64,000 nt of DNA from a virus. Location: positions 1-64,000 of the IMG/VR virus record IMGVR_UViG_3300044997_001199; one strand, 5' to 3'. This document shows positions 15,771-25,142 of this stretch, piece after piece. Position numbers and translations under genes: made by a program. How positions within the stretch are numbered: position 1 is the first letter of the stretch; the number at the start of each line of letters is the position of its first letter. Under the pieces are notes generated by a model. That model ran no database searches. It was not told where the DNA came from and saw nothing but the letters and a program-made list of their open reading frames with translations.

Positions 15771-18700
15771 ATGGCTCAAATTTCCCCGGGTGTAGAAGTA
15801 GTAGTGATTGACGAAAGTCAATACATTCCATCGGCTGTCAACACAGTTCCGTACTTCTTGGTCGCCACTGCACAAAACAAAGTTTCCGGCGACGGTGTTA
15901 CCGTCGCCGCCGGCACCACTGCTGCCAACGCAAATCGCACTTTTTTGATTAGTAGTCAGCGTGACTTGGTGGCCACATTTGGTGTGCCGTTCTTCTACCG
16001 TACTACTACTGGTACACCCATCAATGGTTACGAACTCAATGAATATGGTCTTCTGGCAGCGTATTCGGCCTTGGGAGTCACTAATCGTGCTTATGTACAA
16101 CGAGTTGATGTTGATCTACCAGAGTTGACAGCTAGTTTAAGCCGCCCACGCGGGGAGCCAGCCAATGGTACCTATTGGTTAGATACTTCTACTACCACAT
16201 GGGGCATACAGGAATGGAATCTAGCCACCGGAAAATTTTCGGTAAAAACACCCATCCAGATCACAGACACAGCCCTGGTAGTAGATGCCGAGGACGATGA
16301 TTATACACCGTTGTCTACCGTGGGTAGCATCGGAGACTATGCGGTAGTCACATTGGATCTACTCAATAGTGGTTGGTACAAAAATACTGACAATGCTTGG
16401 GTTGAGCTGGGCTCAGATGCATGGAAAAGATCTTGGCCTACCATAGTCGGCGCGGCCAGTCCTTCGTCGTTGTCCAGTGGCTCCAACATGTTTATCAATG
16501 ACACTTTGATCACGGTTGGCGCCGGATCGACGGCATTGACTGTGGCAGGATTTGCCCAGGCCATCAATAATGCTGCAATTACCGGGATCACTGCTGAGGC
16601 GGTCAACGGACGTCTCAATATCTATGGTGACTCTACAGCAAGCAATGATGGTAGTACTTCCCTCGGTGGCATTATCGCTGTTGATCCCGGTCCAAACGGA
16701 GGGACAGCCTTGTTGGCAGCTCTCGGTATTGTGTCAAGCGAATATCAAGTTACTGCGTTCTTGCAGGCCTATAGCTATCAAATTCCTCGCTGGAGGACCA
16801 CCGACGGAATCAATGCCAGCCCCACCGGTTCGGTATGGAACAACGTCAGCGCAGTTAACAACGGTACATCTCTGAAAATCAAAGTTTGGTCGTCGACCTT
16901 GGGCGAATGGGTAGCTCAGAATGCTCCCACACATCTGACAGACCAGAGCGCCAATCTAGCATTGGACCCTGCCGGCGGTGGCAGAAATATTCCGGTAGGC
17001 ACTTTCTACACTGAGTTTCAAAATGGTGACAATACCTTTATCTTTCAGATATTGGAACGAGCACGATTTGGAGCGACCGAAGTCACAGGCACCACGGTTC
17101 CTACCAGTTTCAGAGTCGGTGACACCTTTTCTATCAGTGGATCCGCGGCTGGATCTGCCGATTTAAATAACGGCACTGTTACTATCGGCGGTACCGGAAC
17201 TGTGGCCGACTTTATTGCAGCAGTGAGTGCGTCCGACATTCCTTTTGTTAGCGCGACGGTCAATTCAGCGGGAAATATAGTTTTTACTCACAGCCAAGGT
17301 GGCGTAATACGGTTACTTGATACTGTCGGGACAGCAGTTGTAACCGCAGGATTCACAGTAAACACTCCTTTCTGCAGACTGGGAATTGGAGCGTCTCAAC
17401 GACTAGTTTTGAGTAATTGGGTAACTGCTCCTATCTTCACCTACATTCCCAGTGCAGAGGCACCACAACAGAATCCTGACAACGGACGCCTGTGGTATTA
17501 CAGTTCTGTGAGCGATGTGGACATCATGATACAGGACAACGGTGTTTGGCAAGGTTATCAAAATGTGTCCAACGATGTGCGAGGATTCGACCTTACCCTG
17601 ACCAATGCGTCGGGGCCGATTGTGTCGGCCACTGAACCTCTCACTCAAAACGATCTAGCCGAAAGCCCACTGCAATACGGTGATCTTTGGATTGATACCA
17701 GCGATCTTGAAAATTATCCGCAATTGTATCGTTGGCAACAGGTCAATGGCCTGGACCAGTGGGTGTTGATTGATACCACGGACCAGACCACGGAAAACGG
17801 TATCCTGTTTGCAGATGCTCGTTGGGCCCCGAATGGAACCACAGATCCCATCACAGATCCGGAACCGACCATCGAAAGTCTGCTGATCAGCAACTACCTG
17901 GATCTGGATGCACCGGACCCTGCCTTGTATCCACAGGGCATGCTGCTGTTCAACACCCGTCGATCAGGATACAACATCAAGAGCTTCCAGGTCAACTATT
18001 TTAATGCTCAGCGATTCCCAGATGACACAGTGCCTACGGTGACCAATACCTGGCTCACAGCCAGTGGTAACAAGACCAACGGATCCATGTTCGCCGGACG
18101 ATTGGCACAACGACAGATCATTATCAAAGCTCTGCGTGCAGGTATTACCACAAGCGAAGCCGCAAGAGAAGAGCAAAATCAGTTCAACATCATTGCCACT
18201 CCGGGATATCCCGAACTGATCGCGGACATGATTGCACTCAGCAACGAACGCAACAACACCTTGTTTGTTGTGGGGGACACTCCTGTGCGCCTGAGTCCTT
18301 CGGGCAACGATTTGGTCGCCTGGGCCACCAATAACAATGGACTGGGACTGCCCAACGAAGACGGACAGGTGGCAACCAGCAACTACGCTGCCACGTTCTA
18401 TCCAAGTTGCCAGACCACGGATCTTTCGGGCAACACCGTGGTAGCACCGCCCAGCCACATGATGATACGCACCATACTGCGTAGCGATGCTGTGAGTTAT
18501 CCGTGGTTGGCTCCTGCAGGCACACGTCGCGGTGTGGTGGACAATGCTCGTGCGATCGGCTACATCAATGCCGAGACCGGCGAGTTTGAAACTCTGGCCG
18601 TGAGAGAATCGCTGAGAGACAAACTGTACGAACGCAACGTTAACCCTATAACCTTTATTCCAGGAGTGGGTATCACCAACTTTGGTAACAAGACTTCGGC

Positions 18701-19040
18701 CGCAGTGACCACTGCACTGGACCGTATCAACGTTGCACGATTGGTTTCGTTCCTGCGCGAACGCTTGGCAGAAATCGGTAAATTGTTCTTGTTCGAACCC
18801 AACGACCAGATCACGCGTGATGAAATCGCCAGTGTGTGCAACAGCCTCATGATCGACCTGATAGCCAAGCGAGCTATCTACGACTATCTGATTGTGTGCG
18901 ATCTGTCAAACAACACTCCGGCCAGAATTGATCGCAACGAACTGTGGGTAGACATCGCCATCGAGCCGGTCAAAGCCGTGGAATTTATCTACATACCGCT
19001 GCGTATCAAGAACACCGGTGAGATTTCAGGACAGCAGTAA
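15771..19040 (+). CDS. 18: Tail sheath protein, gp18-like, enlarged
   Basis: 1,089 aa, much longer than T4 gp18 (659 aa). The N-terminal sheath domain is clear: ISPGVEVVVIDESQYIP, then a strand-rich region with QRDLVATFGVPFFY and GYELNEYGLLAAYSALG. The C-terminal sheath domain carries VVGDTPVRLSP, YPSCQTTDLSGNTVVAPPSHMM, WLAPAGTRRGVV, INPITFIPG-like NVNPITFIPGVGITNFGNKT and LNVARLVSFLRERL-like elements. The extra about 400 residues (130-620) are beta-rich and include GTYWLDTSTTTWGIQEWN-type repeated modules seen in surface-exposed insertions. Forms the contractile sheath around the tail tube. Confidence 0.95.
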   Translation: MAQISPGVEVVVIDESQYIPSAVNTVPYFLVATAQNKVSGDGVTVAAGTTAANANRTFLISSQRDLVATFGVPFFYRTTTGTPINGYELNEYGLLAAYSALGVTNRAYVQRVDVDLPELTASLSRPRGEPANGTYWLDTSTTTWGIQEWNLATGKFSVKTPIQITDTALVVDAEDDDYTPLSTVGSIGDYAVVTLDLLNSGWYKNTDNAWVELGSDAWKRSWPTIVGAASPSSLSSGSNMFINDTLITVGAGSTALTVAGFAQAINNAAITGITAEAVNGRLNIYGDSTASNDGSTSLGGIIAVDPGPNGGTALLAALGIVSSEYQVTAFLQAYSYQIPRWRTTDGINASPTGSVWNNVSAVNNGTSLKIKVWSSTLGEWVAQNAPTHLTDQSANLALDPAGGGRNIPVGTFYTEFQNGDNTFIFQILERARFGATEVTGTTVPTSFRVGDTFSISGSAAGSADLNNGTVTIGGTGTVADFIAAVSASDIPFVSATVNSAGNIVFTHSQGGVIRLLDTVGTAVVTAGFTVNTPFCRLGIGASQRLVLSNWVTAPIFTYIPSAEAPQQNPDNGRLWYYSSVSDVDIMIQDNGVWQGYQNVSNDVRGFDLTLTNASGPIVSATEPLTQNDLAESPLQYGDLWIDTSDLENYPQLYRWQQVNGLDQWVLIDTTDQTTENGILFADARWAPNGTTDPITDPEPTIESLLISNYLDLDAPDPALYPQGMLLFNTRRSGYNIKSFQVNYFNAQRFPDDTVPTVTNTWLTASGNKTNGSMFAGRLAQRQIIIKALRAGITTSEAAREEQNQFNIIATPGYPELIADMIALSNERNNTLFVVGDTPVRLSPSGNDLVAWATNNNGLGLPNEDGQVATSNYAATFYPSCQTTDLSGNTVVAPPSHMMIRTILRSDAVSYPWLAPAGTRRGVVDNARAIGYINAETGEFETLAVRESLRDKLYERNVNPITFIPGVGITNFGNKTSAAVTTALDRINVARLVSFLRERLAEIGKLFLFEPNDQITRDEIASVCNSLMIDLIAKRAIYDYLIVCDLSNNTPARIDRNELWVDIAIEPVKAVEFIYIPLRIKNTGEISGQQ

Positions 19041-19047
19041 CGGGCAT

Positions 19048-19079
19048 CTTGGGTAGAGATTTCGCAGTCTCTGCCCAAG
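19048..19079. promoter_or_regulatory. 12-bp hairpin between sheath and tube genes
   Basis: CTTGGGTAGAGA pairs with TCTCTGCCCAAG (one G-T pair), loop TTTCGCAG. No T-run follows; instead the late core GGTAAATA begins at its last base. It may protect mRNA ends or attenuate. Confidence 0.7.
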
Positions 19080-19086
19080 GTAAATA
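19079..19086 (+). promoter_or_regulatory. TAAATA late-promoter core
   Basis: GGTAAATA, 20 nt before the tail tube ATG, with TAGGAGA between. Confidence 0.6.
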
Positions 19087-19106
19087 AAGTATATAGGAGA
19101 TAGAAA

Positions 19107-19733
19107 ATGGCAGTCTCATCACTACAAAAAATGACAGTGCCCTTGGCCAGCGATCAGTCATCGTCCACTCAAGGTCTGTTGATGCCCAAGCTGCGTTATC
19201 GCTTCAGGGTAATGTTTGAAAACTTTGGCATATCAAAACCCACTACAGAATTGACCAAACAAGTGGTGTCGTTTAACCGCCCCAATCTTACGTTTGAAAA
19301 TATCGATCTGCCTGTGTACAACAGCGTATTGAAGTTGGCCGGCAAGCACTCGTGGGCCGATGTTTCCTGCGAAATACGCGACGATGCGTCGGGCGCGGTC
19401 AGCAGACTGGTCGGCGAGCAAATGCAGAAGCAGATGGATTTCCTGGAAATGGCATCGGCTGCATCAGGCATTGACTACAAATTCCTGACCAAGTTTGAAG
19501 TGCTGGACGGTGGCAACGGCGCTGCCGAACCTGTGGTATTGGAAACCTGGGAGCTCTATGGTTGCTATCTGCAGGCCGCAGACTATGGTGCCATGGCCTA
19601 TGGTACCAATGAACCAGCAACCATCTCACTGACCATACGCTACGACAACGCCAACCAAGTTCCCGAAGGCACTGGTATCGGCACCGAAATTGGTAGAACT
19701 GTCGGCGACATTGTCACCGGCGTTGGCATTTAA
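19107..19733 (+). CDS. 19: Tail tube protein, gp19-like
   Basis: 208 aa. It shows the gp19 family order: LMPKLRYRFRVMFENFG, the TKQVVSFNRPNLTFENIDLPVYNS strand pair, WADVSCEIRDD, and the C-terminal ETWELYGCYLQAADYG followed by ATISLTIRYDNANQ. Hexamers stack to form the DNA-conducting tube inside the sheath. It follows the sheath as in T4 and has its own late promoter core and hairpin. Confidence 0.92.
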   Translation: MAVSSLQKMTVPLASDQSSSTQGLLMPKLRYRFRVMFENFGISKPTTELTKQVVSFNRPNLTFENIDLPVYNSVLKLAGKHSWADVSCEIRDDASGAVSRLVGEQMQKQMDFLEMASAASGIDYKFLTKFEVLDGGNGAAEPVVLETWELYGCYLQAADYGAMAYGTNEPATISLTIRYDNANQVPEGTGIGTEIGRTVGDIVTGVGI

Positions 19734-19743
19734 AGGTTAGCCT

Positions 19744-20886
19744 GTGTCCAACGGCGGCGGCCCGTTTGGGATCGGCAATTCCATCCTAGGTCGGGCGCTA
19801 GGAGGGTTTTTAGGCAACAGCACCTTGCGTGATTACACTCACGCAAGTCGTGTTTTCGCAACCAACAGCTACGAACTCAAACCTCGCTTCAAGTTTCTAT
19901 TCCATGTGAGTTTTACCATCAACACCGCGGAAATACCCTATCTGCGCGGTGCATTTTCAAACAGCGACATACAAGAACTCAGCCTCATTGTAAAGAACGT
20001 AGATCTGCCAAAGTATACCATCGACACCGAGGTAATGAATCAATACAATCGCAAACGATTGATACAGAAACGCATCAACTATAGTCCGGTGAATCTTGCC
20101 TTCCATGACGACGGTGGAGACAATGCTCGCAGGCTGTGGTATTACTACTATACCTACTACTACAAAGATGCCACACAGCCCTATCTCACACCCAACGTGA
20201 CCAATGGATCTGCTGGTTCCAGCGCCAACCGCCAGTCTGGATTTGGGTACAACGCTGCAGATATCTATGACAACGAAATGCAGGTCAAGGACTGGGGATA
20301 CATCGGGGAAACCTGGACCGACGGCACCAGTGCCACATCGGGCAAACCACCGTTTTTCCGAGACATACGTATCTATGGCATGGACCAGAGAAAATTTGCT
20401 GAATATGTGTTGATCAACCCAATTATATCTGCCTGGAACCACGACACCTACAACTACAGCGAAGGTACTGGAATCATGCAGCATTCCATGACCATAGTCT
20501 ATGAAACCGTGAAATACTACGAAGGTGCCATTGGCTCCAGCAGACCCGACACCAATGTACAGGGATTTGCAGACCCCAGCCATTATGATACCAGGCCCAG
20601 TCCCATTGCGAGACCCGGCGCCAATCAAACCATATTTGGCCAAGGTGGTTTGTTGGATGCCGGCATTGGAATCATCAATGATCTACAGTCCGGTGGCAGA
20701 GCCGGTCTCATTGGTGCAGTGCAAACTGCCGGACGAGCAGCACAGACTCTGTCCAACAACCCCAATCTCAAGGCTACCATAGCCAATGAAGCACAGATCA
20801 TTGCACGCAATCAGATCCGGCAGTCGTTGCCCGGCGCAACACGATCTCTCGTCAATTCGTCAAGCGGCGTTTTTGTACCAAAATAG
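19744..20886 (+). CDS. Tail-tube-fold protein, possibly gp54-like tube initiator
   Basis: 380 aa with a GTG start, 10 bp after the tube gene. It repeats the tube fold in longer form: LKPRFKFLFHVSFTIN, ELSLIVKNVDLPKYTIDTEVMNQYNRKR, INYSPVNLAFHDD, then IRIYGMDQRKFAEYVLINPIISAWNHDTYNYS and MQHSMTIVYETVKYYEG. A flexible Gly/Ala-rich C-terminus follows. T4 gp54, which starts tube polymerisation on the baseplate, shares this fold. A second tube-like protein next to gp19 is usual in aquatic relatives, but the exact role cannot be fixed from sequence. Confidence 0.55.
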   Translation: MSNGGGPFGIGNSILGRALGGFLGNSTLRDYTHASRVFATNSYELKPRFKFLFHVSFTINTAEIPYLRGAFSNSDIQELSLIVKNVDLPKYTIDTEVMNQYNRKRLIQKRINYSPVNLAFHDDGGDNARRLWYYYYTYYYKDATQPYLTPNVTNGSAGSSANRQSGFGYNAADIYDNEMQVKDWGYIGETWTDGTSATSGKPPFFRDIRIYGMDQRKFAEYVLINPIISAWNHDTYNYSEGTGIMQHSMTIVYETVKYYEGAIGSSRPDTNVQGFADPSHYDTRPSPIARPGANQTIFGQGGLLDAGIGIINDLQSGGRAGLIGAVQTAGRAAQTLSNNPNLKATIANEAQIIARNQIRQSLPGATRSLVNSSSGVFVPK

Positions 20887-20903
20887 ATCTAGTAGATAAC
20901 CCC

Positions 20904-21269
20904 ATGACAACTGGATCCATCAACAACGTCAATTTCAACATCGATCAGACCGTGAGGATTTTTGATCAATTCTACGGGTTTGAGCGATTCGTGCCTGCTG
21001 CAGAATATGATGTGATCAACTCATATTTCCGCAGTGTCATGACCAGTCCCATTACAGCTGACTATTTTACCGTGGCACTGTTCCAGGTAGCCGAACAGTC
21101 TGGAATAGAACCACTGACCTTGTTGAACGAGTTTCAAGGCCTCAACGGTATCGAGTTGTCGGCCAGTTTGACCTACTACCTCAATCAACTGCGTAGCCGT
21201 GCTGCCTTGTTGGGTCTAGGGGTACCAGTGGTTCCTAACTTTTATGCTGCTCGCAATGTGCTGCAATGA
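20904..21269 (+). CDS. Conserved T4-like virion-associated protein
   Basis: 121 aa. It begins NVNFNIDQTVRIFDQFYGFERFVPAAEYDVINSYF and ends with a YYLNQLRSRAALLGLG helix and a PNFYAARNVLQ tail. This is a family found beside head-tail joining genes in aquatic T4-like phages. Its stop overlaps the gp4 start by four bases (ATGA), indicating translational coupling. Function unknown. Confidence 0.6.
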   Translation: MTTGSINNVNFNIDQTVRIFDQFYGFERFVPAAEYDVINSYFRSVMTSPITADYFTVALFQVAEQSGIEPLTLLNEFQGLNGIELSASLTYYLNQLRSRAALLGLGVPVVPNFYAARNVLQ

Positions 21270-21697
21270 AACGGTGGGCGCAAGGCATCTATGAAGTACT
21301 GAATCCTCAAAAATACGTAGGCAAGCATAGACCTCGTTATCGGTCGGGTTGGGAGCACAGTTTCATGCAATTCTGTGATACCAACGATCATGTGCTGCAA
21401 TGGGCCAGCGAAAGCGTGACCATACCCTATCGCCATCCGCTGACCGGCAAGATCACTAACTATGTGCCCGACTTCATCATAGTGTATCGCAATCGCGACA
21501 ACACAGTGCGTGCCGAATTGATCGAAATCAAACCCAAAAAACAAAGTGTGGTTGAATCAAAGATGAGTAACAGAGATCGTGCGATAGTGGCAGTAAACTA
21601 TGCCAAATGGGATTGTGCTACCAAGTGGGCCAAACGACATGGCATGACCTTTCGGGTAATCACTGAATCTGACATGTTTCACACAGGATCCCGTTAG
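21266..21697 (+). CDS. 4: Head completion protein, gp4-like
   Basis: 143 aa. It keeps the gp4/gp50 signature: KYVGKHRPRYRSGWEHSFMQFCD, a WASESVTIPYRHPLTGK strand, YVPDFIIVYR and ELIEIKPKKQS. The D...ExK arrangement is the TnsA/restriction-endonuclease-like core known for gp4, which protects DNA ends and joins filled heads to tails. The C-terminal KWDCATKWAKRHGMTFRVITE matches the family end. Confidence 0.85.
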   Translation: MKRWAQGIYEVLNPQKYVGKHRPRYRSGWEHSFMQFCDTNDHVLQWASESVTIPYRHPLTGKITNYVPDFIIVYRNRDNTVRAELIEIKPKKQSVVESKMSNRDRAIVAVNYAKWDCATKWAKRHGMTFRVITESDMFHTGSR

Positions 21698-21699
21698 CC

Positions 21700-21707
21700 G
21701 GTAAATA
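21700..21707 (+). promoter_or_regulatory. TAAATA late-promoter core
   Basis: GGTAAATA ends only 4 nt before the gp16 ATG at 21712, with no Shine-Dalgarno between: a candidate leaderless late mRNA. Confidence 0.5.
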
Positions 21708-21711
21708 CGGC

Positions 21712-22191
21712 ATGACAAAAAAATTGGAAGAACTTTTTGACCTGCCACGCAGCACAAATTTTGATTCCGGACCCATGGAAAATCTGCATGATCAGATCAT
21801 ATCCATAGATGCGACCATAGACAAGATTGACACGGCCTTGCCACAGGTACGTGGTCTGGATGCATCGGACAAAGAAATGGACGATCTGGCAGAGATGGCC
21901 GCAGCTAGTTATCGAGACCTCATGGATCTTGGTATGCAGGTAGATTCAAGATTTGCCAGTGATATCTTTTCTGTAGCTTCAAACATGTTGGGTCATGCGA
22001 TCACCGCAAAAACAGCCAAATTAGATAAAAAGCTCAAAATGGTCGATCTACAACTCAAGAAGATGCGTCTGGATCAAAATCAGCCCGAGTTGGCGTCGCA
22101 CCCCACGGCGCAGGGAACTGGTGTAGTACTGAGCCGTAATGATTTGTTGGGGCGCATTTTAGGTACCAAACAAAATGACAACAAAGAATAA
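21712..22191 (+). CDS. 16: Terminase small subunit, gp16-like
   Basis: 159 aa, the usual length of gp16. The central region DLGMQVDSRFASDIFSVASNMLGHAITAKTAKLDKKLKMVDLQLKK forms the long coiled-coil hairpin by which small terminases assemble into rings, and RNDLLGRIL near the end fits family C-termini. It recognises phage DNA and stimulates the gp17 packaging motor, whose gene is about 14 kb away rather than adjacent as in T4. No ribosome site precedes the ATG. Confidence 0.75.
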   Translation: MTKKLEELFDLPRSTNFDSGPMENLHDQIISIDATIDKIDTALPQVRGLDASDKEMDDLAEMAAASYRDLMDLGMQVDSRFASDIFSVASNMLGHAITAKTAKLDKKLKMVDLQLKKMRLDQNQPELASHPTAQGTGVVLSRNDLLGRILGTKQNDNKE

Positions 22192-22194
22192 ATA
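22187..22194 (+). promoter_or_regulatory. TAAATA late-promoter core
   Basis: AATAAATA overlaps the TAA stop of gp16 and lies 18 nt before the ATG at 22213. Confidence 0.5.
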
Positions 22195-22212
22195 TACAAC
22201 AGGATATCTCAA

Positions 22213-22821
22213 ATGAAATCATTCGCCAAATACCTAGCCGAAAGTGAACGCACCTATGATTATCGCATCAAAATTTGTGGTCGCGTGCCCAGTGAGTTCG
22301 TAAAAAAACTCAAATCAAAGTTTGACCAATTTGACCCAGTGCGCATGGGCGATGTCAAGACCACTCCCATCCAGTCAGTGCTCACAGACTTTCCCAACTT
22401 CCGCAACGACGCCGTGACCATGTTTGATGTGAGCTTTCGTTACCCGGCTATCGAACCGCAGATCAAGCAGTTGGCACAGTTGTTGCACCTTGATCCCAAC
22501 CGTATTGTCATGCACACAGTGACCTGGGACAACAGCATGACTCAGGAAATGCAAGACATCGAGTCGGAAAACAAGGGTCTGCTCACAGATACCGACTATC
22601 CTGCACCAGATGCAGAGCAGCGCGAGCTCAAAAAAGACTACAGTGCCGAACCACATGATCACGTGGTGCTCAAAAACGCATACCGCACCGACTTCACCGT
22701 GGCCGGCGGACGCACTGCCCTGGCCAAGACCACAAATGAATTGCCCATGGGAACTAACAGTCCCATGAGCCGTATCAAACGTCCGCCCAAGCCGCCCACC
22801 GGCGCACAGCCCCGGGGATAG
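22213..22821 (+). CDS. Conserved head-associated protein with capsid-targeting N-terminus
   Basis: 202 aa. The N-terminus MKSFAKYLAESE looks like the T4 capsid-targeting sequence (MKTYQEFIAE) with an LAE cleavage site for the prohead protease at residues 8-10. The rest has the conserved SERTYDYRIKICG, KLKSKFDQFDPVRMGDVKTTP and FRYPAIEPQIKQLAQLLHLDPNRI segments of an aquatic T4-like family. It may be an internal head protein. The C-terminus is Pro-rich and disordered. Confidence 0.6.
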   Translation: MKSFAKYLAESERTYDYRIKICGRVPSEFVKKLKSKFDQFDPVRMGDVKTTPIQSVLTDFPNFRNDAVTMFDVSFRYPAIEPQIKQLAQLLHLDPNRIVMHTVTWDNSMTQEMQDIESENKGLLTDTDYPAPDAEQRELKKDYSAEPHDHVVLKNAYRTDFTVAGGRTALAKTTNELPMGTNSPMSRIKRPPKPPTGAQPRG

Positions 22822-22889
22822 GGTAAACAAAAATGTAGTTCACGGGATTGCCGCCCCTAACTGCTCTAACGCTATAGAGGAGCGTCCGC

Positions 22890-23084
22890 ATGAGTACTTA
22901 TTCACGTGTTAATTATCGTAAAATCTATGAGAAACATTTTGGATCAATTCCAAAAGAACCCAGTGGTAGAAGTTACGAAATACATCATAAAGATAGAGAC
23001 CATGTCAACAATGATCCATCCAACTTGATAGCAGTGACACTACAGGAACACTATGATTTACATTATGCTCAAGGCGACTTTTGA
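22890..23084 (+). CDS. HNH homing endonuclease, N-terminal remnant
   Basis: 64 aa. VNYRKIYEKHFGSIPKEPSGRSYEIHHKDRDHVNNDPSNLIAVTLQEHYDLHYAQ is the catalytic HNH block (IHHKD...N..NL..V...EH) of T4-type homing endonucleases, which normally continue for 100-200 residues with NUMOD and zinc-finger domains. Here it stops right after the QGDF motif, so the DNA-binding part is missing. A strong GAGGAG precedes the ATG. Either a decayed element or a minimal nickase. Confidence 0.75.
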   Translation: MSTYSRVNYRKIYEKHFGSIPKEPSGRSYEIHHKDRDHVNNDPSNLIAVTLQEHYDLHYAQGDF

Positions 23085-23120
23085 GCATCAGTATTCATCA
23101 GATAAACAATCGCATACGTT

Positions 23121-23128
23121 CATAAATA
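23121..23128 (+). promoter_or_regulatory. TAAATA late-promoter core
   Basis: CATAAATA, 24 nt before the GTG at 23153, with AAGGAG between. Confidence 0.5.
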
Positions 23129-23152
23129 ATTTATAATGTCAAGGAGTCCAAT

Positions 23153-25138
23153 GTGAGCACATTTTTTTACGATCTAAATCGCAGACTCAACGAACTGGCT
23201 GCACCAAAAGAAACCCTAAACGAAGGTGTCAGTGCCACTGACTACAATCCCAAAAGTCAGGGGGGTTCACGCAAAGAGTCGACGGCCAAGTACCACAAGA
23301 CTCGAGATCTCCAAGATGCTGCGGCTGCTCGACGTGCCGGCGCCACCCAAAAAGAACTCAAAGCTGTGGAGGAAGGTTCCTGCGGTCGCATGGAAGAGGT
23401 CTCTTATTCTGCCAGGGCAGCACGTGCCGGCAAAGACATTGGCAAACCCAGCAAGAACTTTGCCAAGATTGCCAAGTCTGCGTCGGAACGCCACGGCAGC
23501 GAAGAACGCGGAGGAAAAGTCGCAGGTGCTGTGCTGGCCAAACTGCGTGCTAAAGAATCGGTAGAAGAAGCCGACATGGACGAAGGCAACGAATTCTCGG
23601 GTGCACTGGCCAAGGCTCGTGAGACCGGATCGTCCACGTTCAAAGTCGACGGCAAAATCTACAAGGTCACAGAAGCCGAACTAGACGAACGCGAATTTGA
23701 TACCAAAGAAAAGTTTGATCTCCGGGCGCAGCCCGGGGATACCTATCGTGGTGCCAAGGGTACCATTACCAAAACACTCTCGGGGATGACACATCGCCGC
23801 CGAGCAGAACAAGAACGCGAAGTTGCGGACGATGACGATGACAAGCTCAAGACCATGGGTCGTCCCACAGGCACCAAGCGCGCCATTGGCGCCACGGGAC
23901 CCACAGGTCGCAGCAAACTGCTCAAGAAAGATGCCATTGGCGAATCCGACATGGACGAAGATTACGACCGCGACGAATACGACAAAGAAGGTGAAATGGC
24001 CAAGAGTCAGAGTTATACCATTGCCGACGCAGCCATGGATCTTCGAGACATGCTGGCAGACAATGAAAACCTGCCCGAATGGGTACAGAAGAAAATTACC
24101 TTGGCTCAGGAATACATAGATTCGGCCCGCGACTATCTCAAGGCCAATCGTCCCGAAGACGAAATGGTAGCCGAAAAGGCAGTGAGTCAAGCTCAACGCA
24201 GGGCCGCAGGCATCGCTCGTGCAGCACAAAAAGGCTACATTCCACGTAGCGAACTGCGTGGCGCATCAAAGGCCATGGCCGAGATGCCTACCGGTGAACT
24301 GAAGAAATTTGCCAAGACCAAGGAAAAAGGTCTACCCGAGAAAGTCCGAGAAGGTGACACGGGTCAAGCAGATGCTCGTCGATCTGTGCCTTCCGGCAAA
24401 GAACACAACGAAAAAGTTTTTGCCAAACATCGCGAATGCACCAAACGAGAAAGCGAAGGAAACAAAAAGGAAAAGCCAGTAAAAGAAACTACGGTAGCAG
24501 GATCAGTGGCACCTACCGCTGACGCACCGACTAAAGGCAAAGGTAGCATGCAGCTTGGCAAAGGAATCTATGATTCGTTCAACCGCGAAGTAGAAAACCT
24601 TATCGCCGAAAGCATGGCAGTCAGCATGGAATACAGCACAGAAAATCAACCCAGTGTCACAGTCGAAGCTACCGATCAAGATGCTGTGAAGCTGATCAAA
24701 CTCCTAAAGATGGCCGGCGTGGGCACCATGGGTGCAGATTCGCATGCTTGCCCTACCTGCAGTCAGGAGCCCTGTGTTTGTGCTGAGCAGGTAGATGAAA
24801 ATCAACCTGATTGGCCTACCAACACTGAAACATCCAATGATGCTCTGCAATACGCAGGTGGCCTCAACAAGCCCAAGTCAACTGGCCAAACCACAGCACC
24901 TATCGTGGCCAGCCAGATGGATCGCATAGAGTCGGACGACGATGATGATGACCTGGATCGACTGCGCGAAATGGCAGGCATCGTAGAAGCAGCAAAGCCA
25001 GACTACATCGATTTGGACAACGACGGTGATCGCAAGGAATCCATGAAAAAGGCAGCGGCAGAAAAGCACAAAGGCAACAAAGAAGTCCAAGAAAGCATTC
25101 TTGCCATGAGTCAACTGTGGAAAGCATACAAGGCCTGA
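23153..25138 (+). CDS. Large charged virion-associated protein of T4-like phages
   Basis: 661 aa with GTG start (AAGGAG 6 nt upstream). Highly charged and Gly/Ala-rich, mostly disordered, with recurring modules: VEEGSCGRMEEVSYSARAARAGKDIGKPSKNFAKIAKSA, acidic runs (DDDDD), a folded patch LGKGIYDSFNREVENLIAESM followed by SVTVEATDQDAVKLIKLLKMAGV, a CPTCSQEPCVC zinc-like cluster, and a C-terminal calcium-loop-like YIDLDNDGDRKESMKKA. Similar proteins accompany head genes in aquatic myoviruses. A role inside the head or in assembly is inferred. Confidence 0.55.
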   Translation: MSTFFYDLNRRLNELAAPKETLNEGVSATDYNPKSQGGSRKESTAKYHKTRDLQDAAAARRAGATQKELKAVEEGSCGRMEEVSYSARAARAGKDIGKPSKNFAKIAKSASERHGSEERGGKVAGAVLAKLRAKESVEEADMDEGNEFSGALAKARETGSSTFKVDGKIYKVTEAELDEREFDTKEKFDLRAQPGDTYRGAKGTITKTLSGMTHRRRAEQEREVADDDDDKLKTMGRPTGTKRAIGATGPTGRSKLLKKDAIGESDMDEDYDRDEYDKEGEMAKSQSYTIADAAMDLRDMLADNENLPEWVQKKITLAQEYIDSARDYLKANRPEDEMVAEKAVSQAQRRAAGIARAAQKGYIPRSELRGASKAMAEMPTGELKKFAKTKEKGLPEKVREGDTGQADARRSVPSGKEHNEKVFAKHRECTKRESEGNKKEKPVKETTVAGSVAPTADAPTKGKGSMQLGKGIYDSFNREVENLIAESMAVSMEYSTENQPSVTVEATDQDAVKLIKLLKMAGVGTMGADSHACPTCSQEPCVCAEQVDENQPDWPTNTETSNDALQYAGGLNKPKSTGQTTAPIVASQMDRIESDDDDDDLDRLREMAGIVEAAKPDYIDLDNDGDRKESMKKAAAEKHKGNKEVQESILAMSQLWKAYKA

Positions 25139-25142
25139 CAAC

